Positions 29,140 to 37,484 of a stretch of DNA of 39,120 nucleotides are shown here, in pieces. The first letter of the stretch is position 1; every line of letters begins with the position of its first letter. The notes beneath the pieces are model-generated. The model did not search any database, was not told the DNA's origin, and was given only the letters and a program-made list of their open reading frames with translations. The stretch covers positions 1 to 39,120 of IMG/VR virus record IMGVR_UViG_3300039136_000145; one strand, 5' to 3'. A program made the translations under genes and the position numbers. Source of the stretch: a virus.

Positions 29140-29430
29140 ATGAATGATGGCGCAACAATATACTTAATACAAAGACTTGACACCAACTCTTTTGCATTTT
29201 TTTACACTGGTCTTGATCATTGTTGTTGGTTTTTAGGAGGCTCTATCTACGAAAGTCTTGAGTATATAGACGATACTCAAGAAGATTTTAAAGATCGAGT
29301 ATCCTACAAAATTAAAAGCCTGCAAGACTATATGAACATTTCAAATATACCTCTACAGGTGTTAAAAACCTTTAATGAAATACCTACTATAGAGTACTTA
29401 GAGGATAACTACCCAGAGGTACTCTTATGA
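29140..29430 (+). CDS. Tagged protein (C-terminus NYPEVLL), paralog of 29427
   Basis: A 96-aa protein: MNDGATIYLIQRLDTNSFAF..., a Cys pair HCCWFLGG, and the end PLQVLKTFNEIPTIEYLEDN-YPEVLL. The last ~26 residues align with the next gene (PLKILATFDQLPPVEEIKST). ATGA overlap. Lies between the primase/ATPase and the nuclease. Confidence 0.7.
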   Translation: MNDGATIYLIQRLDTNSFAFFYTGLDHCCWFLGGSIYESLEYIDDTQEDFKDRVSYKIKSLQDYMNISNIPLQVLKTFNEIPTIEYLEDNYPEVLL

Positions 29431-29711
29431 AAACATATATAGTAAAAGTAGAGGAATGGAATAAAACAGGTCTTCTTATAATTATAGGTGAAAGGGAAGG
29501 AAGCAGGTGGGAATTTACTTTTAAGAATTTTAAAGATAATTTACAAAAAATAAAGAAAAGACTAGAAGACAAAGCTTACACATCAAATAATATACGATCT
29601 ATAAGTGATTTTAGAAATCGCTTAGGCAAGCCATTAAAAATTTTAGCCACTTTTGATCAATTACCCCCAGTAGAAGAAATAAAATCAACCTATCCGGAGC
29701 TATTTATATGA
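29427..29711 (+). CDS. Tagged protein (C-terminus TYPELFI), paralog of 29140
   Basis: A 94-aa basic protein: MKTYIVKVEEWNKTGLLIII, FTFKNFKDNLQKIKKRLEDK, PLKILATFDQLPPVEEI ending KSTYPELFI. Lysine-rich body, unlike its acidic paralog 29140, although the ends match. ATGA overlap with the nuclease gene. Confidence 0.7.
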   Translation: MKTYIVKVEEWNKTGLLIIIGEREGSRWEFTFKNFKDNLQKIKKRLEDKAYTSNNIRSISDFRNRLGKPLKILATFDQLPPVEEIKSTYPELFI

Positions 29712-30535
29712 GCAAAGACTACTTCTCTTATAACTCAGGTACTGGAATCATCCCAAAAGATGATTTTCGTATCAGTCCTTCCCAACTAAGTAAATTCTTT
29801 GACTCCACCTCTCAGTGGTACAGAGAACATTTACTAGGTGAAGAAGGTTTTACAGGAAATACAGCAACATATCTAGGGACGTGTGTCCACGCAGCAGCAG
29901 AGATGTACACAGACTCTGGAAAAGTAGACCATTCAGCTATACTATCCTACATCGACTCTATAAAAGACCCTGAAGTAGATAAGCAAGAGATACGTTCTCA
30001 ATACCCTGTAATGGTAAATACTCTTATAGCTAAATACTTATCTCTATATAACCATCCAGTAGAGACAGAAATATTTGTACATGAAGAACTACTACCTAAA
30101 GTCCATGCTGCTGGTTCCATTGACCGATATGATGAAACACGTAGAAGGATCATAGACTACAAATCCATCGGATCACTAGATAAAGCCCGTGTACCTACAA
30201 AATTTCCACGAAACTACTGGTTCCAGCAAATGACTTATGCCTGGATCCTAAAAAAACAAGGTAAGCCAGTAGACTTCGTAGATCTAGTGTACATCAGCCG
30301 CTCAAATACAGGTCGTATAAGCGAGAAAACAGGTAAACCTATGAAAGACTACCCTTCTGAAGTAAACATCCTTACACATCAAATTACACAAGATGATATG
30401 GACGCTATCGAGGGTATCCTTCAACTAGTATCTGAATCTGTAGACACTTGGAATAGCCACCCAGAGCTACGTCATATCCTAGCTCAAGACCAACGCTTAA
30501 AGGCTAAAAAACCTCCTAGACTATTCAAGAATTAG
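29708..30535 (+). CDS. PD-(D/E)XK nuclease (RecB/Cas4-like; N4 gp43-like)
   Basis: A 275-aa nuclease-fold protein: FRISPSQLSKFFDSTSQWY, GTCVHAAAEMY (helix with the conserved His), HAAGSIDRYDETRRRIIDYK with D139, D150 and K152 as the PD-(D/E)XK core, and the downstream WFQQMTYAWIL helix with the Gln-Tyr motif. RecB-type nucleases process DNA ends in replication and recombination. It is followed by a Sak4-like ATPase and SSB, as in N4. Its ATG overlaps the stop of a tagged gene. Confidence 0.82.
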   Translation: MSKDYFSYNSGTGIIPKDDFRISPSQLSKFFDSTSQWYREHLLGEEGFTGNTATYLGTCVHAAAEMYTDSGKVDHSAILSYIDSIKDPEVDKQEIRSQYPVMVNTLIAKYLSLYNHPVETEIFVHEELLPKVHAAGSIDRYDETRRRIIDYKSIGSLDKARVPTKFPRNYWFQQMTYAWILKKQGKPVDFVDLVYISRSNTGRISEKTGKPMKDYPSEVNILTHQITQDDMDAIEGILQLVSESVDTWNSHPELRHILAQDQRLKAKKPPRLFKN

Positions 30536-30536
30536 T

Positions 30537-30836
30537 ATGAAATACCTAGATAGACACGTATACCAAACCCAATGGGACGAACAGGGCTATACCTACTTTA
30601 ACTACGTATCCTACAGAGGATCTGAGTTTTACCACATAGCTATCGCCACTGACGACCCTCATTTTGGTAGGCCAGATACGCCAGAAGAGGTGGACAGCTT
30701 CACAGAAGACGACGCTGGTACGTATACCGAAAAGATGTCTCCTTGTAATTATGAACCTCACTTCGTAAAAGACTTGGGCCATGTAGGCGATGTCTACCCT
30801 TACCTGCGTACTACTCACCCTGAATATTTCATTTAA
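30537..30836 (+). CDS. Tagged protein (C-terminus THPEYFI)
   Basis: A 99-aa aromatic- and acidic-rich protein: MKYLDRHVYQTQWDEQGYTY, SYRGSEFYHIAIATDDPHFG, GDVYPYLRTTHPEYFI. Single Cys. It starts 1 nt after the nuclease stop and opens a run of four tagged genes (30537-31974). Composition is slightly more GC-rich than neighbours. Confidence 0.7.
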   Translation: MKYLDRHVYQTQWDEQGYTYFNYVSYRGSEFYHIAIATDDPHFGRPDTPEEVDSFTEDDAGTYTEKMSPCNYEPHFVKDLGHVGDVYPYLRTTHPEYFI

Positions 30837-30847
30837 AGGAGTTACTT

Positions 30848-31234
30848 ATGGGCTATTGCTCTACTGTTCACCTTACCTTTCCGACAGAAAAGCTTCCAGA
30901 AGTCTATAGCTTACTTCAAGAAAATAACCTAATCTATTGGATTTCTTCTGACGTACTTACCCTAAACTCCGTCACTACCTTCGTTATCGAAGACATAAAG
31001 TGGTACTCATCTTACGATGAAATAGCCGCAGTAGAAAACTATGCAGCAGACAATAGTACTTGGTTCTCCCTCTTACGTGTAGGAGAGGATGCAGCGGATA
31101 TAGAACACCTAGGTTTAGATCCTTGTGAATATGATATCTATGCTTACACAGAAATAAATAACCCTGGATCTCCAGAGTCTCTATCCACTGTAAAGGCACA
31201 ACTCCAAACCACCAACCCCGAACTTTTCTTATAG
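30848..31234 (+). CDS. Tagged protein (C-terminus TNPELFL), MGYC family
   Basis: A 128-aa protein beginning MGYCSTVHLTFPTEKLPEVY, with FVIEDIKWYSSYDEIAAVEN and the end KAQLQTTNPELFL. The MGYC start and IKWYS element are shared with the next gene, so they are divergent paralogs. SD AAAGGAGTTACTT. Confidence 0.7.
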   Translation: MGYCSTVHLTFPTEKLPEVYSLLQENNLIYWISSDVLTLNSVTTFVIEDIKWYSSYDEIAAVENYAADNSTWFSLLRVGEDAADIEHLGLDPCEYDIYAYTEINNPGSPESLSTVKAQLQTTNPELFL

Positions 31235-31243
31235 GAGCTACAA

Positions 31244-31591
31244 ATGGGATACTGTACAGACTTTACCCTAGAAGTGGTAAATGGCCCTTCAATAATAGAA
31301 TCACCCTCATCAGAGTTCAGAGACAGATTCTATAATCTAACAGGTTATAATGTACACAATCTAGACTATATAAAGTGGTACTCTGCAGAGAGTGATATGA
31401 AAAAACTATCTCTTCACTACCCTGACGTAGTATTCTGCTTAGAAGGTCAAGGAGAGAACCATGACGACTTTTGGGTTATATATATATGCAACGGTCACAT
31501 ACAAAATGCAAATAGAAGAATAGTAGAGGATCCAATAGACTTCTCTCAACTAGATAATTACGATAAAAAGTATCCAGAGTATTTATTATGA
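31244..31591 (+). CDS. Tagged protein (C-terminus KYPEYLL), MGYC family
   Basis: A 115-aa protein: MGYCTDFTLEVVNGPSIIES, YIKWYSAESDMKKLSLHYPD, VVFCLEGQGENHDDFWVIYI, CNGHIQNANRRI. I recognise this WY...DMxxLSxxYPDVxFxLxGxGE pattern from a small conserved family in phages and bacteria with unknown function, in which the C-terminal tag is not part of the usual domain. So an ordinary domain seems to have gained the tag (DNYDKKYPEYLL) here. Confidence 0.72.
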   Translation: MGYCTDFTLEVVNGPSIIESPSSEFRDRFYNLTGYNVHNLDYIKWYSAESDMKKLSLHYPDVVFCLEGQGENHDDFWVIYICNGHIQNANRRIVEDPIDFSQLDNYDKKYPEYLL

Positions 31592-31974
31592 ACCTGTCTA
31601 GCATGACCCATAAGTTACACTTACAAGGTATTCAAACCGATATGTCAGGTACTCTTATTAAAGTAGGGGATACCGTACTCTGTAAAGGTTACTATTCTTT
31701 AGATAAAGATACATTAGGTACTGTTCTAAAAATAAATAAAAAGTCCATTATAGTAAGTATAAAAACTAAAGTATTGAAATACGGAGAGTACCACCCAAAA
31801 CCTCTTGGGTATGTAGGTTATTGGGATTGTTACCCTGATAAACATCCAGTAGAGCGTATACAAAAATTAAAACGTTGCGGTATGGACGTTCTTATAGTAC
31901 CTCCAAATTTAAAACAAACCTTAGAGACGGCAGAGGAAAGGATAGCAGTAAGTTATCCAGAAATCTTTATTTAA
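31588..31974 (+). CDS. Tagged protein (C-terminus SYPEIFI) with SH3/KOW-like barrel
   Basis: A 128-aa protein: IKVGDTVLCKGYYSLDKDTL, GTVLKINKKSIIVSIKTKVL (a small beta-barrel pattern), then a helical end LKQTLETAEERIAVSYPEIF-I. ATGA overlap with the preceding tagged gene. The barrel might bind nucleic acid or protein; unproved. Confidence 0.7.
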   Translation: MNLSSMTHKLHLQGIQTDMSGTLIKVGDTVLCKGYYSLDKDTLGTVLKINKKSIIVSIKTKVLKYGEYHPKPLGYVGYWDCYPDKHPVERIQKLKRCGMDVLIVPPNLKQTLETAEERIAVSYPEIFI

Positions 31975-31999
31975 ACAATCAACAAAAAAAGGAACCACT

Positions 32000-32662
32000 A
32001 TGTCAGTAAAACTACTAGTATCTGGCTTATCAGGGGCAGGTAAAACCTCCCTTACAAAATGCTTAAAAGATACAATGGTAATCTACCATGACGGGAAAAA
32101 GTACCCTTACTCAATCCCTCACGTTACTGTAAATGACTTCGAAGATGTAAATCAATTTACAGACCTAGTCTCAGAAAAAATCGAAGCTTACAAAGAGAAA
32201 ATGGGTTCTTACCCTAGATCAATCGTATTCGACTCTGTATCTAAGATATTCGATACTATCTCAGATAACTGTAACCGTAAATATAATAACTATGATATCT
32301 ACACAAACCTAAACCGTGAAATCAACCTATTTACGTCTTTTATCGAAGATTCTTTAGTCGCATCCGGCATGAACGTAATCTTAATCAGCCACGCATTATA
32401 TGACTCAGATAACGCTCGTTACTCTCTTGTAGCTGGTGGTGCTTTCGCCAAACGTGGTGGATTTTACGCTGAAGTAGATGAAGCTATCTTTGTAGAGGCT
32501 AAATCAAACAAACGTCTTATCCACTTCCGTTCAACGAAATTCCCCGCTCGTACCTTATACGATGAGAATGAAGACCTAACGGACGTAAAAGACTTTAATC
32601 TCCAAGAGTATGTAGAAACTCTGGAAGATATCCAACAAAACGTAGATAACTACGAATTGTAA
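32000..32662 (+). CDS. RecA-like / Sak4-type ATPase (N4 gp44-like)
   Basis: A 220-aa P-loop ATPase with Walker A GLSGAGKTS (residues 9-17), Walker B SIVFDSVSKIFD and a later MNVILISHALYDSDNARYS sensor segment. The short RecA core without DNA-binding extensions and the neighbouring SSB fit Sak4-like annealing ATPases. It probably acts in recombination-dependent replication. No tag. Confidence 0.78.
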   Translation: MSVKLLVSGLSGAGKTSLTKCLKDTMVIYHDGKKYPYSIPHVTVNDFEDVNQFTDLVSEKIEAYKEKMGSYPRSIVFDSVSKIFDTISDNCNRKYNNYDIYTNLNREINLFTSFIEDSLVASGMNVILISHALYDSDNARYSLVAGGAFAKRGGFYAEVDEAIFVEAKSNKRLIHFRSTKFPARTLYDENEDLTDVKDFNLQEYVETLEDIQQNVDNYEL

Positions 32663-32692
32663 CACCTATAAAAACCAAAAAAGGAAAATACC

Positions 32693-33355
32693 ATGTTTAA
32701 AGTATCAACAAGTAAAGAAGCCACTCAAGAATCATCTGGTGGTAAGTTCATTGGAAAAAGTGGTATCTATGATATTACTATCCTATTCGCATCAGTAGAC
32801 ACAACTAAAAACGGTGCTACTCAAGTAAACTTCAACATCGAATATAACGGTAATACTCAAACTCTTTGGGGACCTATCGTACAAAATAAAGATGGTTCAG
32901 ATAACACTATCGGTATGACTCTAATCAACAAGCTAGCTATTATTGCTGGTTTAGGTGATGGTGATGAGCCTACAATCGAAGAAGAAACACACCCAGTAGG
33001 TAAAGATAACACAGAACGTGATTTCGCAGTTATCACAGACTTCTCTGACTTAGAATGTAAAATCCGAGTTCAAGAAGAATATTCTACCTACAACGGTAAT
33101 ATCAGCGACAAACTGAATATTAAAGCTTTCTACTCTGCAGATGGTGCTGTAGCTGACGAAATCGTCAACGAAACAGAAATCGGTGTGCAGTTAGAAAAAG
33201 ACCAAGCTTATGCTTCAAACGTAACCTATCGTGATGGGCTTACTGCTGAAGACGTAGACGCTTGGATCGCAGGCGGACGCAAAAATGGTGGTGGAAACCA
33301 GCCTAAAGCTAAAGCCAAACCTAGTGCCAAAAAAGGCCCTTTATTTAAACGATAA
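32693..33355 (+). CDS. Single-stranded DNA-binding protein (N4 gp45-like)
   Basis: A 220-aa protein: an OB-fold-like beta region (GKSGIYDITILFASVDTTKN, QVNFNIEYNGNTQTLWGPIV), a variable middle and a low-complexity basic tail (NQPKAKAKPSAKKGPLFKR) instead of the acidic tip of bacterial SSB. N4 SSB also has a basic C-terminus that contacts host RNAP beta-prime to activate late promoters; the same is plausible here, and the late promoter at 5597 lacks a -35. Position directly after the Sak4-like gene supports the call. Confidence 0.75.
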   Translation: MFKVSTSKEATQESSGGKFIGKSGIYDITILFASVDTTKNGATQVNFNIEYNGNTQTLWGPIVQNKDGSDNTIGMTLINKLAIIAGLGDGDEPTIEEETHPVGKDNTERDFAVITDFSDLECKIRVQEEYSTYNGNISDKLNIKAFYSADGAVADEIVNETEIGVQLEKDQAYASNVTYRDGLTAEDVDAWIAGGRKNGGGNQPKAKAKPSAKKGPLFKR

Positions 33356-33363
33356 GGTGATTT

Positions 33364-34518
33364 ATGGCTAAGCATAAAATATCCGCTAAAGCTTTCGTAA
33401 AACTTTGCGAAACCTCTAACATGAATGTTGGAGAAATCCAAAAAAGGATAAAACGAAAGTATCCCGGCTATTGTGCTAGACCTAGCCGTATCTTAAAACG
33501 AATAGAGAACTACCGTCGTAAAGGACTCCTACCCCTAGATTCAGGCAACTACGTAAGTACTGGCGAAATCTTAACAGGTACGACTACCCTGTATGACGAA
33601 GATGGTTCAATAAAACACCAATATGTAAAAACATCAGTACCAAAAGAGAACCTCCTCTACGCAATGGAGGAAGCAATCGCATCTATGGTTACAGAATACG
33701 TCACCCCGGCAGATCCTGTAGGCGGTCCAACCACCCCCTTAAACGAGGAGTTGGCTACTGTCTATATCTCAAACGATCTACACCTAGGTTTACGCAATGC
33801 TGGAAACGAAGTAGAAAAAGATTGGAATCTTGACAGTGCTGTACAGACTACGTACAAAGCATACGACTACCTAATGGATTGCTCACCAAAAGCATCCGTA
33901 GGTATAGTAGTAGACTTAGGTGACTTAACAGAGAACAATGACGGTTCTAACATGACACCTAAATCAAAGCATGTACTAGATGTAGATGGACGTTTCCACC
34001 AAGTTCTTAAAGCAGCTTACGAAACCTTAATATATGGTATCAAATCAGCTTTAGAACGGCATGAAACAGTTTATTTCTACTCCATACCTGGTAATCACGA
34101 TCCATCAGTTAATCTCTCTATCAATGCTATCATAGAAGCCTATTTCAAAGATGAACCTCGTGTCATCGTTGATTCTGAACCTCGCTCAATCAAATATCAT
34201 CAACACGGCAAAACCCTCCTTCAATTTGCTCACGGTGATATGATGAAAATGCAGCATACAGGGGAAGTAATGGCACATGATTGTCTAGATATATTTAGCG
34301 AAACATTACATCGTTATTCTCATCTAGGTCACATTCATTCTATGAAAGCTATGGATACACGGCTATGTTCAGCTGAAAGCCATCGTAATCTACCACCACT
34401 AAATGCCTGGGCCTATAGCATGGGTTTTAGAGGACCGTTAGGTACGATGAAGTCTATTACTTACTCCTCACAAGATGGCGAGCTTTCTCGTCAAACATTT
34501 AACGTAAACATGAAATAG
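33364..34518 (+). CDS. Calcineurin-like metallophosphoesterase with N-terminal HTH-like region
   Basis: A 384-aa protein. Metal-binding motifs in order: SNDLHLG (D138, H140), VVDLGDLTEN (D184-G186-D187 area), IPGNHDP (N244, H245), FAHGDMMK and SHLGHIHS. The N-terminal ~60 residues (AKAFVKLCETSNMNVGEIQK, RPSRILKRIENYRRKGL) resemble a winged-HTH or DNA-binding region, and LTGTTTLYDEDGSIKHQYVK is typical of phage relatives. Likely a DNA-directed phosphodiesterase in replication or repair. A terminator follows. Confidence 0.82.
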   Translation: MAKHKISAKAFVKLCETSNMNVGEIQKRIKRKYPGYCARPSRILKRIENYRRKGLLPLDSGNYVSTGEILTGTTTLYDEDGSIKHQYVKTSVPKENLLYAMEEAIASMVTEYVTPADPVGGPTTPLNEELATVYISNDLHLGLRNAGNEVEKDWNLDSAVQTTYKAYDYLMDCSPKASVGIVVDLGDLTENNDGSNMTPKSKHVLDVDGRFHQVLKAAYETLIYGIKSALERHETVYFYSIPGNHDPSVNLSINAIIEAYFKDEPRVIVDSEPRSIKYHQHGKTLLQFAHGDMMKMQHTGEVMAHDCLDIFSETLHRYSHLGHIHSMKAMDTRLCSAESHRNLPPLNAWAYSMGFRGPLGTMKSITYSSQDGELSRQTFNVNMK

Positions 34519-34520
34519 TA

Positions 34521-34557
34521 AGTATATAGAGCCCTCTTAGGAGGGTTTTATTATACT
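34521..34557 (+). terminator. Terminator after metallophosphoesterase
   Basis: CCCTC-TTAG-GAGGG (34532-34545) followed by TTTTATT; outer AGTATA (34521-34526) can pair with TATACT (34552-34557). Confidence 0.75.
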
Positions 34558-34572
34558 TATTAAAGGCATCTT

Positions 34573-34857
34573 ATGAAAATTACCTTACCCCTATCTACTA
34601 ATAATGATCCTCAGTATATGTACTATCTTCGAGATAACAACATGGGTTACTACCTACGAAAAAATAATGATACATGGCACAACCGAATACCTCGTTACTC
34701 TATAGATAACTATATAGAAGAACTTCACGATCAGCTGTCTGAAAGATGGTGGGAACCTAAGTACTCACGGTGGATTGATGCTAATGTCGTAAAGGTTTTC
34801 GGTACCCATGAAGAAGTACTTAAATGGGAACAGGAACATCCAGGATATTTTATTTAG
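34573..34857 (+). CDS. Tagged protein (C-terminus EHPGYFI)
   Basis: A 94-aa protein: MKITLPLSTNNDPQYMYYLR, DNMGYYLRKNNDTWHNRIPR and EEVLKWEQEHPGYFI. It is the only copy with Gly in place of the Glu of the tag. First gene after the terminator at 34521-34557; no promoter is obvious. Confidence 0.68.
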   Translation: MKITLPLSTNNDPQYMYYLRDNNMGYYLRKNNDTWHNRIPRYSIDNYIEELHDQLSERWWEPKYSRWIDANVVKVFGTHEEVLKWEQEHPGYFI

Positions 34858-34866
34858 GAACCTCTA

Positions 34867-35061
34867 ATGGAAATATGCAACGAATCTCACCCAGAAATCG
34901 TATACACAAGCTTTTGTTGTCCGTTATGTGAATCATTAGAAAAGTACGACGAACTATCCTCAGAGCTTGAAGAAACTCAATACAACTATGAAACAACTTT
35001 AGACACTTACGCAGAGCTACGCCAAAAAGTAAATAAAGTTAATCCGGAACTCCTATTATAA
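34867..35061 (+). CDS. Tagged small protein (C-terminus VNPELLL), CxxC plus coiled coil
   Basis: A 64-aa protein: MEICNESHPEIVYTSFCCPL, with CCPLCE as a half zinc knuckle, then a coiled coil (LEKYDELSSELEETQYNYET) running to VNKVNPELLL. Its final A is the first base of the helicase ATG (stop/start TAATG). Confidence 0.68.
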   Translation: MEICNESHPEIVYTSFCCPLCESLEKYDELSSELEETQYNYETTLDTYAELRQKVNKVNPELLL

Positions 35062-36533
35062 TGAACCTTACCTCACACCAACAAGACGTAGTAAATTACG
35101 TAACAAGTAACGATGACCTAGTCCTAGTAGAAGCTGTAGCTGGAGCAGGTAAAACAACCCTACTTACAGCTATTGCAGACGCAGTACCTCATAAGAATAG
35201 TGCTTACCTAGCCTACAACAAATCTATAGCCGTAAACTCAAAAAAGAAGTTCCCTTCTACGACGCACTGCATGACGACCCATTCTATGGCTTACCAAGCT
35301 ATCGTGATCCCAAACAAACTTAAAGTAGGTTTCTTTAACTACAAATCTATCAAAGAGCGCATTCCTTACCTAGATAAATGTACAGTCATCGATCTAATGA
35401 AAGAGTTCTGTCTATCTAGGTACGTAACTTACGAAGAGTTCGTAGAAGCTCAAGAAGAGGACATTAGTAAGTACACAAAACATGTAGTCAAATACCTAGA
35501 TCTGATGGACAATGGTAAAATCGAAGTATCTCATGAATTCTACTTAAAAAGATTCCATCTAGCCCTAGCTCATGATGAAATAGAGTACGAACCATTTGAC
35601 TTTTTAATGTTAGACGAAGCTGGAGATTTAAATGAAGTCACTTTAGAAATCTTCCTATTACTACCATCAAAAAAGAAAATTGCTGTAGGAGATCCTCACC
35701 AAAACATCTACTCGTTTAATCATACAATTAACTGTTTTGACGTACTAGAAGGTAAAGGTAAAAAATTCAATCTACCACAATCTTTCCGTGTACCTAGTAA
35801 TATCGCTCCTAAAATCGAATGCTTCTGTAATACCTACCTAGATCCACATATGGATTTTGAAGGTACCTTCACCTCAGACAAAACAATCGAATCTGAAGGC
35901 TACATCACTCGTACTAACGGAGCTTTAATCGGTAAGATGGTAACATTAAATGCTCAGGGAACCTCTTACGGATTAACACGTAAAGCATCAGAAATCTTCA
36001 AATTACCTTTAATGTTAGCAAGTATGAAGTACCAAGGTTTTGTACCAGATCCTTCATATCAACATATCCAAACAGACTTTAACACTTGGACAGAGAAACC
36101 TGATCTTAAAATGGCTCATAAAAGTCCATTTAGTTACATCGCATCATTATACGATGATGACATCCAGTTAGTAAATGCGTGTAAGCTCTTAAACCGCTAC
36201 GGTAAAGGTACTATCTACGATACTTACAAAGAAGCTAAAAACCATGAAGGTAAAAAGCATCCTCTAACCCTAGCCACAGCCCACTCCAGTAAAGGCCTTG
36301 AATTCGACAAAGTTACTATTGGTGACGATCTGAACATGTCTATAGCAGATGTAGTAAACTACGTATCCTCTACTGACAACCCTATCATCACCTCAGAGCA
36401 ACGTGAGTCTCTAAACCTATACTACGTAGCTTGTACAAGAGCCTTAAAACATATTGAGAATGCTACTCACTTAAAACAAACAGCAAAATGTGCAATGAAA
36501 CGTAAACTAATCTGTCCAGAAGAGTTCATATGA
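35061..36533 (+). CDS. UvrD-type SF1 DNA helicase with tag-like C-terminus (N4 gp37-like)
   Basis: A 490-aa 3'-5' helicase-type protein. Motif I VAGAGKTTL (residues 26-34), motif II LMLDEAGDL (182-190), motif III VGDPHQNIYSF (209-219), motif V LATAHSSKGLEFDKVTIGDD, motif VI LNLYYVACTRALKH. It is smaller than UvrD, as the N4 gp37 class is. It ends RKLICPEEFI-stop, the same Pro-Glu-x-Phe-Ile ending as the small accessory proteins, and so is the one core enzyme with the tag. Its stop overlaps the next tagged gene. Confidence 0.88.
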   Translation: MNLTSHQQDVVNYVTSNDDLVLVEAVAGAGKTTLLTAIADAVPHKNSAYLAYNKSIAVNSKKKFPSTTHCMTTHSMAYQAIVIPNKLKVGFFNYKSIKERIPYLDKCTVIDLMKEFCLSRYVTYEEFVEAQEEDISKYTKHVVKYLDLMDNGKIEVSHEFYLKRFHLALAHDEIEYEPFDFLMLDEAGDLNEVTLEIFLLLPSKKKIAVGDPHQNIYSFNHTINCFDVLEGKGKKFNLPQSFRVPSNIAPKIECFCNTYLDPHMDFEGTFTSDKTIESEGYITRTNGALIGKMVTLNAQGTSYGLTRKASEIFKLPLMLASMKYQGFVPDPSYQHIQTDFNTWTEKPDLKMAHKSPFSYIASLYDDDIQLVNACKLLNRYGKGTIYDTYKEAKNHEGKKHPLTLATAHSSKGLEFDKVTIGDDLNMSIADVVNYVSSTDNPIITSEQRESLNLYYVACTRALKHIENATHLKQTAKCAMKRKLICPEEFI

Positions 36534-36832
36534 TATATATAATAGAACTAAAAGGTTTAGAAGATCCGCTCCCTAAATTTTTTGAAGCTGTAGATATTGC
36601 TAGCTACAAAGCTTTCGATACAAATATAAATAAAATATCGTACTGGGAAGATTCTGTAGAAGAAGCACTAAAATATTTAGAAGATACGACCTCTAGATTT
36701 TTTCAAGAAGATATAAAAGAGGTACTTGCTGACGTAGAGTATAAGCCTAAAAATTATAAAATTTATGATATAGACTCTAATTATTTCTCTATATCAGACA
36801 TAAAGTATAAATATCCTGAGCTATTCTTATGA
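36530..36832 (+). CDS. Tagged protein (C-terminus KYPELFL)
   Basis: A 100-aa acidic protein: MIYIIELKGLEDPLPKFFEA, YWEDSVEEALKYLEDTTSRF, ending FSISDIKYKYPELFL. ATGA overlaps on both sides link the helicase and exonuclease genes through it, so all three are probably translated in series. Confidence 0.7.
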   Translation: MIYIIELKGLEDPLPKFFEAVDIASYKAFDTNINKISYWEDSVEEALKYLEDTTSRFFQEDIKEVLADVEYKPKNYKIYDIDSNYFSISDIKYKYPELFL

Positions 36833-37482
36833 TACAATCAACTATTAAAGTTACACACAAATCTACATCTAATGCCTTTATAGCAAAGCAATGGCTAGAT
36901 TCTTTACCAGACTTATTTGCCGCAGATTTCGAGACTGCTGTACGCTATAGACCAGAAGAACAAACAGCTTATCTAGAGCAATCAAAAGACCTTACACTCC
37001 CTATTCAGCAAAGAGCAGAGCTAATCTCAAAAGGAGAGGCTACAGCACTAGATCACCCAAGCCACTGTACGATTACCCATTTTTCGGCAGCTTGGTCAGA
37101 TCACGAAGGATTTGTAATAGTAATGGATAATGATGCAGTAGCTCGTGTGGTACTACGTTTCTTAGTAACCACTAAAAAAACACAAATATGGCACAACCTA
37201 AGTTACGATGCTAAGCACATAATGTACCATACAGGACAATTTCCACTGGTTTACGAAGATACACAAATCCTATCTAAAACTCTACTAAACCATGTAGATG
37301 TGCATAAAGCCTCTACAGGTCTAAAAGAACTAGCAGGCCACAAATACGGAGAATGGGCTGTAAGCTCAGATTACTTCACATTAGATAATATCCACAACCC
37401 CAAACTAATTAAGTATGCTGCCATAGATGCTTGTGCTACTTACTGGTTATGGAACGAAATACAATCTCAAATAGAGGGATAG
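36829..37482 (+). CDS. DEDDy 3'-5' exonuclease (detached proofreading domain)
   Basis: A 217-aa stand-alone exonuclease domain of the DNA polymerase I/DnaQ fold: ExoI AADFETA (D33, E35), ExoII WHNLSYDAKH (N123, D127), ExoIII KYAAIDA (Y196, D200), the DEDDy type. It ends ATYWLWNEIQSQIEG. The polymerase gene that should follow it in one chain starts at 38134, after two tagged genes, so proofreading and synthesis are on separate proteins. An intact A7 tract (37174-37180) lies in it. Confidence 0.85.
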   Translation: MIQSTIKVTHKSTSNAFIAKQWLDSLPDLFAADFETAVRYRPEEQTAYLEQSKDLTLPIQQRAELISKGEATALDHPSHCTITHFSAAWSDHEGFVIVMDNDAVARVVLRFLVTTKKTQIWHNLSYDAKHIMYHTGQFPLVYEDTQILSKTLLNHVDVHKASTGLKELAGHKYGEWAVSSDYFTLDNIHNPKLIKYAAIDACATYWLWNEIQSQIEG

Positions 37483-37484
37483 AA

